A stretch of DNA of 64,000 nucleotides from Membranipora membranacea (lineage: Eukaryota > Bryozoa > Gymnolaemata > Cheilostomatida > Membraniporidae). The stretch covers positions 21,204,001 to 21,268,000 of the forward strand of contig OU612072.1 in NCBI GenBank assembly GCA_914767715.1. Reading direction: 5' to 3'. The translations under genes and the position numbers were made by a program. Position 1 is the stretch's first letter. Each line of letters begins with the position of its first letter. Shown in pieces: positions 33,401-45,622 of the stretch. The notes below the pieces were generated by a model. The model was not told the origin of the DNA. It ran no database searches and worked only from the letters and a program-made list of their open reading frames with translations.

Positions 33401-35647
33401 AAAGGAAACTATAGTCTTATTATTTATCAGTTATTTCTTCATGTGAGTGAAGGGATGGCACTTTTATCCACGATCAAACAAGAGTATTATCTATAAAGTG
33501 ATCTTCCATTCAGACATATGCGCCGTGTTAGAATGGGTGACTCTCTACCTGCCAGTAAGTTCAAGTTTGGGCACCCATTCATTATATATTTATATATATA
33601 CCGTACAAACAGGTATTTTCTCTATTAAGCGCTATATCGCTCAAGAATAGGTGCAGTATTAAAATAAAAAAATCTTGTTCCACCTATTAATTCAACTTGA
33701 AATAAGGTACAAAATACTCCTTTTGTAATTCTATGTAGTGTACTCACACATGAACTGCTGGATATTTTTGTATTGTCCGACGTACAGAGAATTTTTAGTG
33801 ATGAGCAGAGAGGTTGGGCGATACAAATATCCTGAGCAGAGATCCAGGGTGGTCACTCTGTCTGTGTTCAGGTCCACTAACCGGATCTTGTTATTGTACT
33901 GATCAGCCACGAGTAGTGTCTGATTACCTAAGAACACGAGGTCAAATGGGAAGTAGAATAGAGAGTTTAGTAGAGTGCTGTCTGCGTAGCCTGAGGTCCC
34001 TGGTGACCCGGAGATAAGTGTTATCATCTTCTCTCTATATGTGATACGGTAGAGAGCGTGATCCCATGTTGTGACATACAGATCCCCGTTGTCATCCTGT
34101 GTCAGGTGTGTGATAGACTGGAGTCGATCGGACTTAACGAAAGTACCGACAGAGGCGGAGCTTACATTGACTGTCCTCACAGCTTTGTTATAGTAACCAG
34201 TGACGAGAAGCTGATCGACATCATTATTGTCTCTTATTACAGACCAGGGATCGGAGAACTGACCGGGGCGACCGTCTGTGTATCCGCGAGACTGACACTG
34301 TCCACTGAAGACGGAGGTGATCCCTGTGACACGGTTAATATCTCTCAGACATTGATTATATCGATCAGCTACAACTACATGCCTATCTGTGACCTGTGTG
34401 AATCCATAGATATAACCAAACCGAGCCTCAGATCCTCTCCCCTCTCTGTATCCTCTCTCAGCTGTGTTCCCGGCTATGGTCGTAGATGTTTTACCATCAC
34501 TGGTCTTCAGTGAGTGCTTGTCAGTGTACAGTATGTGACCGGGTTTGAAGAGATCTTTTTCTAGGTGATAAACAGAGTGAGAGGTGGTGGTGAAGTTTGT
34601 AGCTGTAGATCTGTCTAATCTGTAAGATTAATATTGTTATGTAAATGGACGATGTTCGTTAATTTGATCTTATTAACGCAGTAATTATTGAACAAAAAAA
34701 CCACCGATATTGCAAATGCAATATTACAAATTCATAATTTAAATGAAGTGTATTTTACGAATTGTAAGTGTTCATGTGCTGGTGGGTGATTCAAATATAT
34801 CAGAATTATGAATTTTTCCCAAAATTGATTCAAATTGATTCAAATGGATAGTTGTGTTTTCTATCAACCAATTAAATTTAGATGCAGGTTATGCACCAGA
34901 GACCATAATATATAATATTTTACATGCGGCTTTTGTTCACAGTAAATTTTTGTTATTTGGAGTTGTCTCATGTTATACACCATGAGGAGGCAATACACAA
35001 AATTTCAATTAAGCGACCTAAATTCAAAATCTTGAGTAAAACAGATATTTGCTTCAATTAATCAACAAAAATGTTTGCAATGTATAAATTACAAAAAAGT
35101 AACAGCTTGTACCAAAATTAATGTGTAATATCACAAATCACAAGAAGGAATGAAACGATCAAATGATTAGTTCACTGTACATTGCCTACCCTGAATCTGA
35201 TATTTTTACTAAAGGATATTCTAGCATAGAACTCAGAAGGCTTTCAAACCCCTATTTATCACATCGATGGAAATTGACTCACCGATCAACTAGACACTGC
35301 GTATCCTGATCCATACACCACACAGTATTTAGTGTCACACAACATAACGCCTGTCAAAACGATGATGGTATTAATTAAGTTTGTTACAACAGAAATTAAC
35401 AAGGTACTTTAGGTTAGGGGGGGAGAGACACCTCCCATATAAAGAGAATACTGATCCCCCATTGAGACCCTCTGCTCACTCATCATATAAGTAATTATGT
35501 CAGAGTTAAAGTATGTCATGCTTGTAATATCATGTACTATAACTACTTCTTTTTTTTCAGGATTATTACATAATATCAATTTTAAGGCTATAATTGAATT
35601 GCAATTCTCATTATACTTACAAGGAAAAGTGCCAGTCTCAGCTCCAT
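30489..35647 (-). CDS. secreted NHL-propeller / Thr-rich / repeated-module protein (copy A), 880 aa
   Basis: Exons in transcript order: 35647-35621, 35350-35283, 34619-33748, 33325-32354, 32116-31946, 31622-31437, 31231-31088, 30691-30489. All junctions are GT-AG and the joined length is 881 codons including TAA. Exons 1-2 give a signal peptide (MELRLALFL joined to ALCCVTLNTVWC). Exon 3 (872 nt) encodes an NHL-like beta-propeller with repeated blade strands such as VVVADRYNQCLRDI, QLLVTGYYNKAVRTV and TLLVADQYNNKIRLVD. Exon 4 encodes a Thr-rich mucin-like stretch (about 325-596) and the first C-terminal module. Exons 5-8 each encode one module. Modules 1-3 share a Cys near the start and an NC(T/S) near the end, 45-50 residues apart. 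No transmembrane segment is seen, so it is probably extracellular and heavily O-glycosylated. NHL folds usually bind protein or glycan partners, but a specific ligand is unknown. Alternating GATA sites lie upstream of the start. Confidence 0.87.
32505..33325 (-). repeat. coding minisatellite for the Thr-rich linker of copy A
   Basis: Translates as runs of TTTKP, TTTTP, TTTKEK and STATQP. The anchor encoding STATQP recurs at 32,661, 32,772, 32,916, 32,994, 33,138 and 33,282, with spacings of 111, 144, 78, 144 and 144 bp. These are all multiples of three, and the short ones are reduced by 33 bp steps, as expected from unequal exchange in a translated repeat. Copy C has only about 22 residues here. 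Confidence 0.9.
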
Positions 35648-35797
35648 GATTTTCAACAGGCCGACTATTCTACACCTCTATTCTCTCCTCAGTACGGTAA
35701 GTGAATGAACTGGCAGTGAACATAAGCCCGCTGCGGAGGTATTTAGCTAGCGGCAACTAATATTTAACAAGTTTTCTTTTATGTGTGTCAAACTTCA

Positions 35798-36034
35798 GAT
35801 AAGAGAGCCGAGTAAACCATTCTCTGCCTGGTACTAAATACTGTTGACGTAGTAATCTCTTATCAGTGTAAACATTTAAAGGTAGCTATATTGGACAAAA
35901 TTGTGTGTCCTGTTTTAACAAAGTCCCCAATATTGAACCAGGGTACTGCTGTGTGCGTCAGAGACCTGATAAGAAGGACAAGTGAAAGTTTCACTACTAA
36001 GTACTCAATCACGCTAATACAACGATTCGTTTAT
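35798..36034 (-). promoter_or_regulatory. upstream GATA-motif array of NHL gene A
   Basis: GATAAGAG at 35,798, CTCTTATC at 35,857, GATAAGAA at 35,968 and TTTATC at about 36,029, with gaps of 59, 111 and 61 bp. The first site lies about 150 bp upstream of the start codon. The left flanks read GTGTCAAAC and GCGTCAGAG, as in the intergenic units. The arrangement is kept upstream of gene C. Promoter or enhancer role inferred. Confidence 0.5.
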
Positions 36035-38465
36035 CACTGTAAATGTTACAGGAGGCAACAAATTTAAATTCTATGAAAAAGAATGTAAATGTTGGCATGC
36101 CTACCTGAGTTTCACTTGATGAGGCCCGATAATAATTACAGGTCTGAGTCTGTTGCATCAATTGAGCTAAAATGATAATATGGAATGACAACTCTTTGTT
36201 TGTCATCAATACCTCTCTAACGGCACACAATTCTTGTGGTGCTATTAATGGTGTAACAATTATACCTGTACCTGTAATTATTGATGAAGTTTATCAAGGG
36301 GCCTGATGTTTACAAGTCTGAGCCGGTTTGATCAACTGAGCTACAATGATATTAACGAAGGATGACAGCACACAATTCTTGCATGTATAAATTTTAGCCA
36401 ATTTATTATTAGCTAGTTTTTATTCAATTGCATTGCACGGATCTCATGATATCAAACTCTCTCAACCTCACATACTAGCGATAAGATTTTTGTAGTGTCT
36501 AACTTCTATCCCTAAACTGCTGTAAATACCTAATGCCGCTATCTTGTGGAAACAATTAATGATGAGATCATATGATTGATATCAAAGTGACCCAACTCAA
36601 TCATGTGGAAGCCGGGAATATTGAATTTATTGACGCAAACTATACAAATACTGCTGATCTTGTGCTTATTATTGAGAGGGCGTTATAGCTCAGCCCCTCC
36701 CGTATTTAATCAATATCAACCCAGTGAATGTTATGGATTCTTATTCTCGGTCACAACTTAACAACAAGATACTATCTGAGATGACTTCTGACTCACTCTT
36801 CAGATATCAGATATCAAACCATATATCCACAGAATGCATATATAAGGAAGGCAGGATTAAAGACATTGTAGGGTGCGAGGGATTGAATAGCCAATCAAGA
36901 CTTGCTTCCCAATTGGACACACGTCATCCCTGAGCCACCGATCGCCTGGCAGTTGATCTCACGCAGGGCAAACAATTACAATTTCTTCATAGACATGGGA
37001 TGATGGGGCTGCTTAGAGACCATGTTCCCGAAGCAATGGGTAAAATTCAACTTTAAAGCAAACAGCTCACTGAGACTGTGCAATCTAGCAGTATTCATGC
37101 TGCAGTGTTATGTGGCTAGTACCAACTATATATAACCTGGTGACTTAAACAGAGAGCATACCTGCCATGTAAAACGACGGCAACTATTTGATACACAGTC
37201 ATTCAGAAGAGCAGTTTCACAACACATTAATTTTGTATGGCTAGTCTGTTATTTTAAAAATTTATTCAAGGCTGCCGTTTGTCTCAACTATGAATAATCT
37301 GTACGTTTTACCAAGTGACATAGTATTAGGAAAAATTTAGTAATCTGTGGCATCCACGGGTTGTTAAAAGACAAGAAAGTTCAATAAGAAAAAAGAACTT
37401 TATGTTTCTGTGAAAAAGACAGTCATCTTTGCATTGCTTACAATTACGCCAAGCCTCGGTGATTATTTAGAAGATAATGGATCGATAACTTTAAGTATTT
37501 GCAACAGACCTCATGATTTATTAACAAAGCAGCCAGGGTTGTTACAAAGCTATTGGTATAGGCGTTCACCTCTCAATGCTTCTGAAGTGAATGGTCAAGG
37601 GCTCAAGTACCACTGCTAAACAAGAGTGAGTGGCTTTCTTGTTCTAGAAGGTATACCAGTTGTGTAAGGGATGCGCCACATCAACCCTCCAATGTCATAA
37701 AAGCAGAACCAGCGTGATAGACTTAGGGACTCTGCTTGCAGAGTACGGAAGAAGCTAAAGCTAAAACACCGTCCCTCTTACTTTATTTTTAAAATTTGCC
37801 TAGTGCAGCTGCCTTCTGGTTTTCAAAAACAAGACATAGCTGTCTATGTCAATAATTAGTTAACTATTTTTAAGGTAACAAGTAATCATTAGTACGACTT
37901 ATCCCTGTGAAAGCGGCATTAACTATGAATCTCTAACTTCATGATATTGAATACGTCATTTGCTTCATTTCGATTAAAATTTTGGCCAATGTCAACTTGA
38001 ACTTTTTGACATTGTTCGTTAACCACAACACTAGCACGCAATTACTGGTTTAGATCATGGATGTATTATGGTTTATATAACAAGTATTTAGGATAGTATT
38101 AGGGAAAGAGATGTCAAGTTACTGATCAAGCAGGATGAGGACCCACGAGCTGTATCCGACACAGCTAGCCTCAACAATGCGATCTAAATATAGGAGCAAA
38201 TCTCGGTGTCTCAAGGTACGAGGGCACGCTGTAAAAATCATCATGACGCAATATCACAAACACTTAATGGGAGATTTAACCTCTAGTAGTTTGACATCCC
38301 CATACTTTTGGTAAGCAGTAACAATGCCGTTATAAACCAAGACTTTGTTTTATTGTGTTTAGAAAGTCATACCAGACCCTCCCCTTCAATATTATTGTCA
38401 GTGGTCCTTGCTTTTCGCAGCAGAGAAAATTAAAGCCTTGAATTTCTAATGCGCTTCAAACCTCT

Positions 38466-38531
38466 GATAAGAGAAGGATGTAAAGCTTTCACTGCTTAGT
38501 AATCCTAGGCTGTTTACGTATTTCTCTTATC
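38466..38531. promoter_or_regulatory. isolated GATA pair in F block
   Basis: GATAAGAG at 38,466 and CTCTTATC at 38,524, 58 bp apart. The F copy 2 has GATAAGAG at 58,927 and CTCTTACC at 58,985, so one site is mutated there while the spacing is kept. Confidence 0.4.
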
Positions 38532-38795
38532 ACATATCATTCAGAGATCACAGGCCAGTCTCTTTTGAAAAGTATTTCTGGAAGTAAAGACTATAAATGT
38601 TTTAGACTACATTAGACTATAATTTTATTAGATATGTTGAACTGCAATGCATCTGTCTTGTGATTAAAAAAGTAATGATGCTGGTAGGGCATGGCCGTTA
38701 CGTCCAACTTTGATTTGATTTGTTACAAAAAAAAATGCTATTGGAAGGCAGACTCTCATAATTACTTTGTATTTACACAATTACTATCCTATCTC

Positions 38796-39187
38796 CCAGT
38801 GGCATATATTAGCAATCACGACCACCCATATCCGTCAATCAAAATCTGTGCCAGCCAGGCTGAATAGCTCAGTGTGTAGAGTGTCTGCCTATTAAGAATG
38901 TTGTAGGTTCGAATCCCAACAATGGTAGGTTTTTTTCAAATGGGTGCTTTATAACTGGAGCATTTTTACTTTTCCCAAGGGGGGGGTGTCTTATAAGTGA
39001 GGAATTACGGTACATACAGAGTTTTACCTTTGTCCTTGAGCTGGACAAGCCAATCAAAAGCCCGGTGTATTGACACACACCCATACCCTCCCCGCCACGC
39101 CTACGGCGTGTGGATCGGGCTGCGCCCGATCATTATGCTCATCTCTAAAGAGCCAGTGAGTGAAATGTTTCAGAATATACGCCCCTG
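38796..39187 (+). mobile_element. tRNA-derived SINE-like insertion, 392 bp
   Basis: Flanked by CTATCTC at 38,789-38,795 and 39,188-39,194. The paralogous F copy 2 has CTATCTC once (59,254-59,260) and no insert. Inside lie a box A-like TAGCTCAGTGTGTAGAG (38,875) and a box B GGTTCGAATCC (38,906-38,916), 31 bp apart, as in a tRNA-derived pol III promoter. The cloverleaf is not intact: the anticodon and acceptor stems do not pair. The body continues for about 270 bp to a GC-rich inverted stretch (CGATCATTATGCTC region). No poly(A) tail is obvious. Confidence 0.8.
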
Positions 39188-39962
39188 CTATCTCGATCCT
39201 CAGCACCATGAAGAGTGAAGGAAAGAATGCATGTGTGCATTGCATTGTGGGATACATAATAATTTATTTATCACAGTTTTGTCAGCCAAAAAACAAAATG
39301 ATTGAAGAAAGGAAGACCAAAGTCGTGTTCTCTCCCACTAGCAATGACAAGCCTTATATCAAACCTTACCCAACGGCAGTCATTATTTGGAGGACTTGAA
39401 TAAATACAGACGATGCTGGGGACTAGGGAACTAATACAGAAATTCTCCTCGATAATACTCATGATATTCATAAACTGTTTGCCTTGGTCTGAAGCAGGAC
39501 ATCTGACCATTCATAGCATCAGGACAAAGGGTAGGTGTATGAAGCTAAATATGCAGCCTGTTAAGATATTTTGATCTGTTCCTGAAATACACCGTAATCG
39601 TTTAAAGTAACGCTAAGTGTATGCTTAGAATTATCAATTTTATAGAGCAGCCTACACAGCTTTGCTATTAAATCAAGGTCATGCTTAAAAAAGTTTGTAT
39701 CTCTTATCAATCAAGTTTCAAAGAAGCAAAATTGGACCGACTCATGTTCCTCGTCACTAACTAAATTCGTTATATAGCTTCAAAACTGCATGGTGCCTAA
39801 AGTATGTGATAAGAGCACCAAGTTAGCTCTATACTGCTTGGCACTGAACCCTGTTAATGTGTATGTAGGCAGATAACTCCATTTTTTGCTATCTTTGTCG
39901 CATATTTGACCCACTAGGAGCCGAATATCCAAGCAGAACAGAATCCTCTCTTTTACTCATTA

Positions 39963-42305
39963 ATGCTCATGTTTATTTTGTATGCCATGCCATGCCAACG
40001 CTACTGTGACAGGGGTGTATTGCAAATATCCCGGATTCCCAGATGATCTTTGATTGAAGTGTCGCCTGAAATAGAGATGTCACTCCTCCATCAATTTTAA
40101 CTATCATTCCAGTTTTTTTTATAGTCAATCTATATTCACTCACAGTTCTTACCATTGGTATAAAGTTGGGAGACAATGTTAAAAAACGCCCCTGCCTGGG
40201 CTGTTATTACCATTTCCCTTACGACATTAGGAGATGTGTAGAAAATTGTCTAAGCATTCTATTCTGTCAAGCCTCAACAATGAAATTATTAATACCAAGT
40301 AAAATATGTATAAATCAAACATTTCACTGGTAGTTTTATAAGAACAAAGAGGAGGGAGGGAGGGAGGGAGGGAGGGAGGGAGGGAGGGAGGGAGGGAGGG
40401 AGGGAGGGAGGGAGGGAGGGAGGGAGGGAGGGAGGGAGGGAGGGAGGTTGCTCATTGACCCACAATGTGAATACTGTTTTGTTAAATAAGAAAAAATCGA
40501 GAAGGATCTGGACCAAAAATAGCGATCCTGAAGAAAGATTCTCCAAATATATACTTCGGAACAGGAGTCTAATTGATGAGCTGGCTGCTTTGTACATACT
40601 TCTCTATGGATCACAAAGTTTATGCATCGTAGATGAGTTTAATGTAACTGTTTAACCGAAAGGACCTGCTATCTAACAGTCTGGTCACTTTTTAATAGTT
40701 CCTGGTACAGAGTGGACTGTGGGTAGTTTTTATGACAAGGCTTAGCTCCATATCCTGTAACAAAACAGCAGAGAGTACTGATATCCGGCTTTAGAATGCA
40801 GCTTTCTCTAATTGGTTACAGACGGTGATATCCTTTACTAGATATCACTGTTCATTTCTTCGCGTCACCACACCACGCAGGCACATAGACTAAAGGGAAA
40901 GAGCGGCAATTTTTTGACAGAAACTGGTTGATGACCGGTTCAGGACGCCAATTTCATCATGAAATACGAATAAGTTGATCTTGGAGGGAAATGTCAGGGG
41001 GAGATATAGGTTTACTGTTTTTGAAGCTGACGATAAAACTGTACCAGAATACCATGTTCTTGCGCGTATAAAGAAGCCAAATTGAGCGATAGAAACCATC
41101 ACTTCAACTAAGAAAAGCGTTTGATTATTTTGAAAGTGAGTTTTGGTGAAGAATTGTACTGCTTTTTTAAATAGAAAATATCACATATCAAACTGCTTTG
41201 ATAACCATACATTTCATGAACTTCAGTTATAGAATTGAAACTCTAGTGTATTTTCTCACTCCATGTATTTATGATCTCACACCATTCTTAGTCCTTAAAA
41301 AGATGAAAATTGACACCCTCCGTCTCTTTAAGATTTTTAGGGAGTTGTCCTCTCAGAGGAAAGGAGGGTATAACTTCTTCAATCTTTTAAATAATCCGAT
41401 AGAGAGAGGATGTTATTGGCATAAAAATATGACAAGGTTTTGTCACTCACTGCGTCCCGGAGAATACATGGTGAGGTAGGGGGTATGCTTTGAGGAATAT
41501 TATCCCTGGAAAAAAATGCCAGTTACAAATTATTCTCAGGAGTGTACACAATGAGCTCACTCAAATTCCAGCAGCCTGTGTGATCTGACATATATTTCTC
41601 AGCTAACCATTAATTGGATTTCAATATATGTATCCTGGCGATGATTAATCACATCACAATTATGATTAGAGCATCAACTTCACATGTCACTGCGGGAGTT
41701 TTATTGCATTGTTGACATGAGGATGTCTTATCAATGCTAAGTTCCCATGGCTGGGAATAAGGAAAAGTCACACTTCTAGTTATACATAAATTAATATATC
41801 ACCATTTAGCGCTACCTGCGTCATTCAACTGATAAGAGCACCAGGTGAAACTTTCACTTGTAGTGTAGTTGAATACTGATGACTCAAGTATCACTTATAA
41901 ATGTAAATATTGCAAGGTCATTAATACTGACAATATGAGGTCTCATGGCCGATAATTCGCAATATACAACAAGACGCGGATGTTTGTGTCTCAGATCTGA
42001 TAAAAGAATAAAATTGACCACTCACAATATAGTTGATGAGTGTGTCTTAGCGGTCGAAGTGGGAACATGGGAACACACACCGTGTTTTGATTTTTTGCTT
42101 TAATGTGCCTATCAATATGTTTAACTCAAACATATGCTTTATCCTCTACTGAATTATGAATTGTGCTACATTATCAAAGTCACTGTTCGTATAACTGAAT
42201 AGCACTGGATGAACCCTTGTCACCCGGCTTCATAAGGGCCACAGCTACTTTTTTGTGGCTGCGCAACAAGCCTAGAGTTTAGGCGAATAAGACCATAAGG
42301 GTAGA
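39963..42305. repeat. R block, copy 2
   Basis: Nearly identical to 60,800-63,235 and less similar to copy 1. It lacks the leftmost part of R found in copies 1 and 3 and lacks the LINE insertion. It continues without interruption into the I block at GGTAGAATAGTAATG, which is the empty site of the LTR element. It contains an alpha GATA unit with GATAAGAG at 41,831. Confidence 0.85.
40350..40447 (+). repeat. (GGGA)n microsatellite in R copy 2
   Basis: About 98 bp of pure GGGA, the homogenised counterpart of the tracts at 19,444 and 61,178. Confidence 0.95.
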
Positions 42306-45300
42306 ATAGTAATGTGATTCAGGATAAATTTGGCAAATAATTTGATGGGTTGTATGTCTCGCATATGGGTTAAATCATGAAGGTTGAGGGTCTAAAATAC
42401 ACAATGATTAGGAACTAATTGTAAGGGCACAACTCTTACGTTAATCGGTTTTGGTTTGTAAGCGAGTTGGAGAATGCAAGCAGTCACTCAGTGTAATTTT
42501 AAACATCTCCCTTTCTTGACGATATCATAAGCAATGTAACCTGGCAAGGAGTACTTGCAGGATAGTAACGATAAGAGTGCCAAATACGCACTCCGCGGCG
42601 GAAGTACTAAACATTGGTGACGTGAGAAGGTCTTATCAATGCTAACTACACGGAAAGCGCCCTATTAAAAGTCATGCTTGTTCTACGTAAGTTCTAAATA
42701 TTCACCGCTTATGACGCGTCAAACATTCGATAAGAGAACCTTTTACTGGAAATTATTGAATACTGTCACTTGAGTTTCTCTTATCTATGTAAAGATTACA
42801 AGGTCAGTAATACATACAAAGTCACGTCTCATGGTCCTCTATGATTAAACATATATAACCAGACGGCAGCTGTTTGCATCACACAACTGATAAGAGTACA
42901 TAATTCACCGTTCACTGCCGGCAGCCGAATATCAAGTCCCTGTGACTGTGTCTTAGTAGGGATAGTAATTGGTAACCACCAAAAACATCACTGTGTTTTT
43001 ATCATAACCTACATGTGCCTAACACACATCACATCACACACTAACCTTACATCTAAGTACAACACTTAGCTTCTTGGTCTAATGTAATTATGATTTTAAT
43101 TACATAATATGTATTGTTTGTATACTTGAAGGACAGTTGACGAAGACTTGGCACGCTGCCACAAGATAATAACCTAGTGACAAGGTTACAGTGAATGCAG
43201 GTAGGATCATATATCCATCACAAATAAGCTTAGAATAGGAATAAAATCTTGGACACATTTGGTCTATGCATGGATGAGTTACATGTATTGAATAGAGCAT
43301 GAAAGGCCAGTACGCGGGATGGGCACAGCTGTTTTTATGGGAGTTGGAGAATACCTGGATCCAAGCAGTCAGGCTCCTTTTAAAATGTTTTCGATTTAAT
43401 TAATAAATCACATTTAATTTGACATGCATTATTATGCATCACAGAGAGGAGAGAGGGGTAAGAATTGGGAGCAGCCCTCTCCCATCCTCCTTTTCGAAGT
43501 AATTCATCATTCTCAGGGGTGTATACAACAAGTTCTCATCCCTCCCCTCTACCTTGGCTATACCTCATTGAATTCTTAACTGCATAAGCTGGTAAAGAGG
43601 GTTTGCATCATAGTTATGGTTAAAGTGTCGAATACAAGTTTCAATGCGGGAATACTAAATATATTTGACAAGCTCAAGAAACAGTTCCCTAATAAAAGTC
43701 ATACTTCTTGTTCTACCTAGGTTCTAAATATGTTACCACTTATGGCTAGATGCTTCAAACATTTGATAAGAAAACCATAAAGTGTTATTATTGAATATTG
43801 ATGACGCAAGTTTCATTTGTCAATGTAAATATTGCAAGGTCAGTAATACAGGCAATGTCACGTCTCACAGTCTCCCGTGATTAAACATATTATCTTTAAT
43901 CACGGGAGAGCGTGAGAGGTGACATTGCCTGACCTTGCAATATTTACATAATATATAACCAGATGGCCGCTGTTTACGTCACACAACTGATAAGAGCACC
44001 CAATTAACCACTAACTGTTTGTGGCTGAATATAGTTAATGTGACTGTCTCTTATCAGTGTAGTTTACATCACACAGCAACATACTTGAGGGTTACTAACA
44101 AAGCCTGCATGAGCCTGTGAAAATATTACACACTTCCCTAACATCTAATCTCTAAATATGACTCAGCTACTTTCTCTACTGGATCATGATTTAACTTTTT
44201 TGTGCAATTACGAGGCAGCGAATATTACAGGGTAGCATCAACATTCTCTGACATATTGTGGAGTATAAAATACGATTGAATCTAGGATAGTTTATTGAGA
44301 ATCAGATGTCTGGTTCTGAAACTGTGCTAAAAATAAAAAAATGGTTCTGGTTTGGCACAGCTGCAGCATTCAGCCCTTCGTCAGTTTTTAACCAGGTTGG
44401 GGAGCACCTGGGTTCAAGCAGTCAGTCAGGGTTCTGGAAAATTGAAAAGGAAAGCATCCAGGTTGCATTGTGGGATACCATAAGGCAACATAACCACATA
44501 TATTATTATGTTATTGGCTTTGACTCAACAAACCACTGAATTGACTGCCGGTTTCGTAATTGAAAAAAGACTGCTAAGATGGCCATCCATAATTCAAGTT
44601 TTTGATGAGGGAATCCATATTTTTGTAACCTTGACAACATGATAGCGCCTGATGGATATAAACCAAAAATACATCATGACAGAAAGGTTACGCTGCTGGT
44701 GAAATATTACTAGCTACGCCAACACACCTTCTCAAATGCTGCTGAGACAATGTGGCTCTTTAGAAACACACAGAAAGGCTAGCATATCAACAACTGCAGA
44801 TATGTTTAGTCTCAAAATATTTTGATTAGTAATTTTTTTTGAACAAATATGGTAAGAATCAAAACTTGTAGCATAGCCCTAGTTTTTTGTTGGAAGTTTT
44901 ACAGAGTGGAAGAGTCGAAGCTGGATAATACGATAAAAAGTAGAACAATGCATGTAATATAGCAAGGTTTATGTAAGGTAATGTAATAAGGAACCAAGGG
45001 GGAGGAGTGAAGCTCAGAAGCGAACCCCGGGGTTTAAGCCCCCCCCCCCCCTCCGTAAACTCCTCAGAAATTAAATGTTTACTCAGGATAATTCATAAAT
45101 AATTGTCGCTAATATAAACTTAAACTTAGAGCTCACTGAATTATCAGCAGCATTGTTCATCCAGTTCCTCTTTCTTGTTATACCATCATCGGAATTTAAG
45201 TGAAGCAGCCAACATTTATTTCTGACTTTATTAGACACAGGAATCTGTTTTCTCATCGTAGCTCTTATTGTGGAGACATGAAGAGGTCAGCATCAACTCA

Positions 45301-45622
45301 GCATAAGCGCCAGCTTTAGTCTTTCTCGGGTAAACCAGCCTAAGAGTTCAGAAAACATAACAACTCGATTGAATGCTGAATATTTTGTGATTCGATTTAA
45401 TATTTGAGCGTGTATTTTCATAAGGTAACCATTCTGTCTTGATTTGTATTACTTACTTATAATAATTTGTGAAGAGCATGTTTTTTCATATGATCGGCAG
45501 CATGCTAAAATGATCATGTGACCTAATCAAGCGGTCACATATTATAAGGGGAAGACTCAGCCTAACAAGAACACAGCTTACATTTTTTAATTAATTTTAA
45601 TATTACAGTAAATCTGTATCCC
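42306..45622. repeat. I block, copy 2
   Basis: Paralogous to 27,130-30,488. It contains beta and gamma GATA units and the long hairpin (43,827-43,945, one arm shortened by 8 bp). It carries a private insertion-like stretch at about 44,944-45,045 containing a run of C, and has lost about 65 bp near 45,549 that copy 1 keeps. The 77-codon frame at 44,306-44,539 is truncated by a stop in copy 1. No gene supported. Confidence 0.8.

Larger units (their letters stand above)
35648..39962. repeat. F block, copy 1 (5' flank of NHL gene A)
   Basis: Paralogous to 56,038-60,047 along almost its whole length and differing mainly by substitutions and small indels, plus one 392-bp insertion. It holds the promoter region of gene A at its left end and GATA pairs at 38,466/38,524. 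A 69-codon frame at 37,410-37,619 (MKKTVIFALLTITPSLG) is broken upstream in copy 2, and its differences are mostly amino-acid changing, so I do not call it a gene. Confidence 0.8.

Noticed and set aside
37410-37619. 69-codon ORF with a signal-peptide-like start
   Set aside because: The start region is frameshifted in F copy 2 and most differences between copies change the amino acid, so coding constraint is not evident.
38870-38943. Possible functional tRNA gene
   Set aside because: Boxes A and B are present, but the anticodon, T and acceptor stems do not pair; it lies inside a transposed insert and is better read as a SINE head.
41198-41479. 93-codon ORF conserved in R copies
   Set aside because: The frame is shifted in copy 1, the copies are too similar overall to show coding constraint, and no domain is visible.
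44306-44539. 77-codon ORF in I block copy 2
   Set aside because: The paralogous frame in copy 1 has a TAG stop after about 57 codons and the 2' copy is degenerate.
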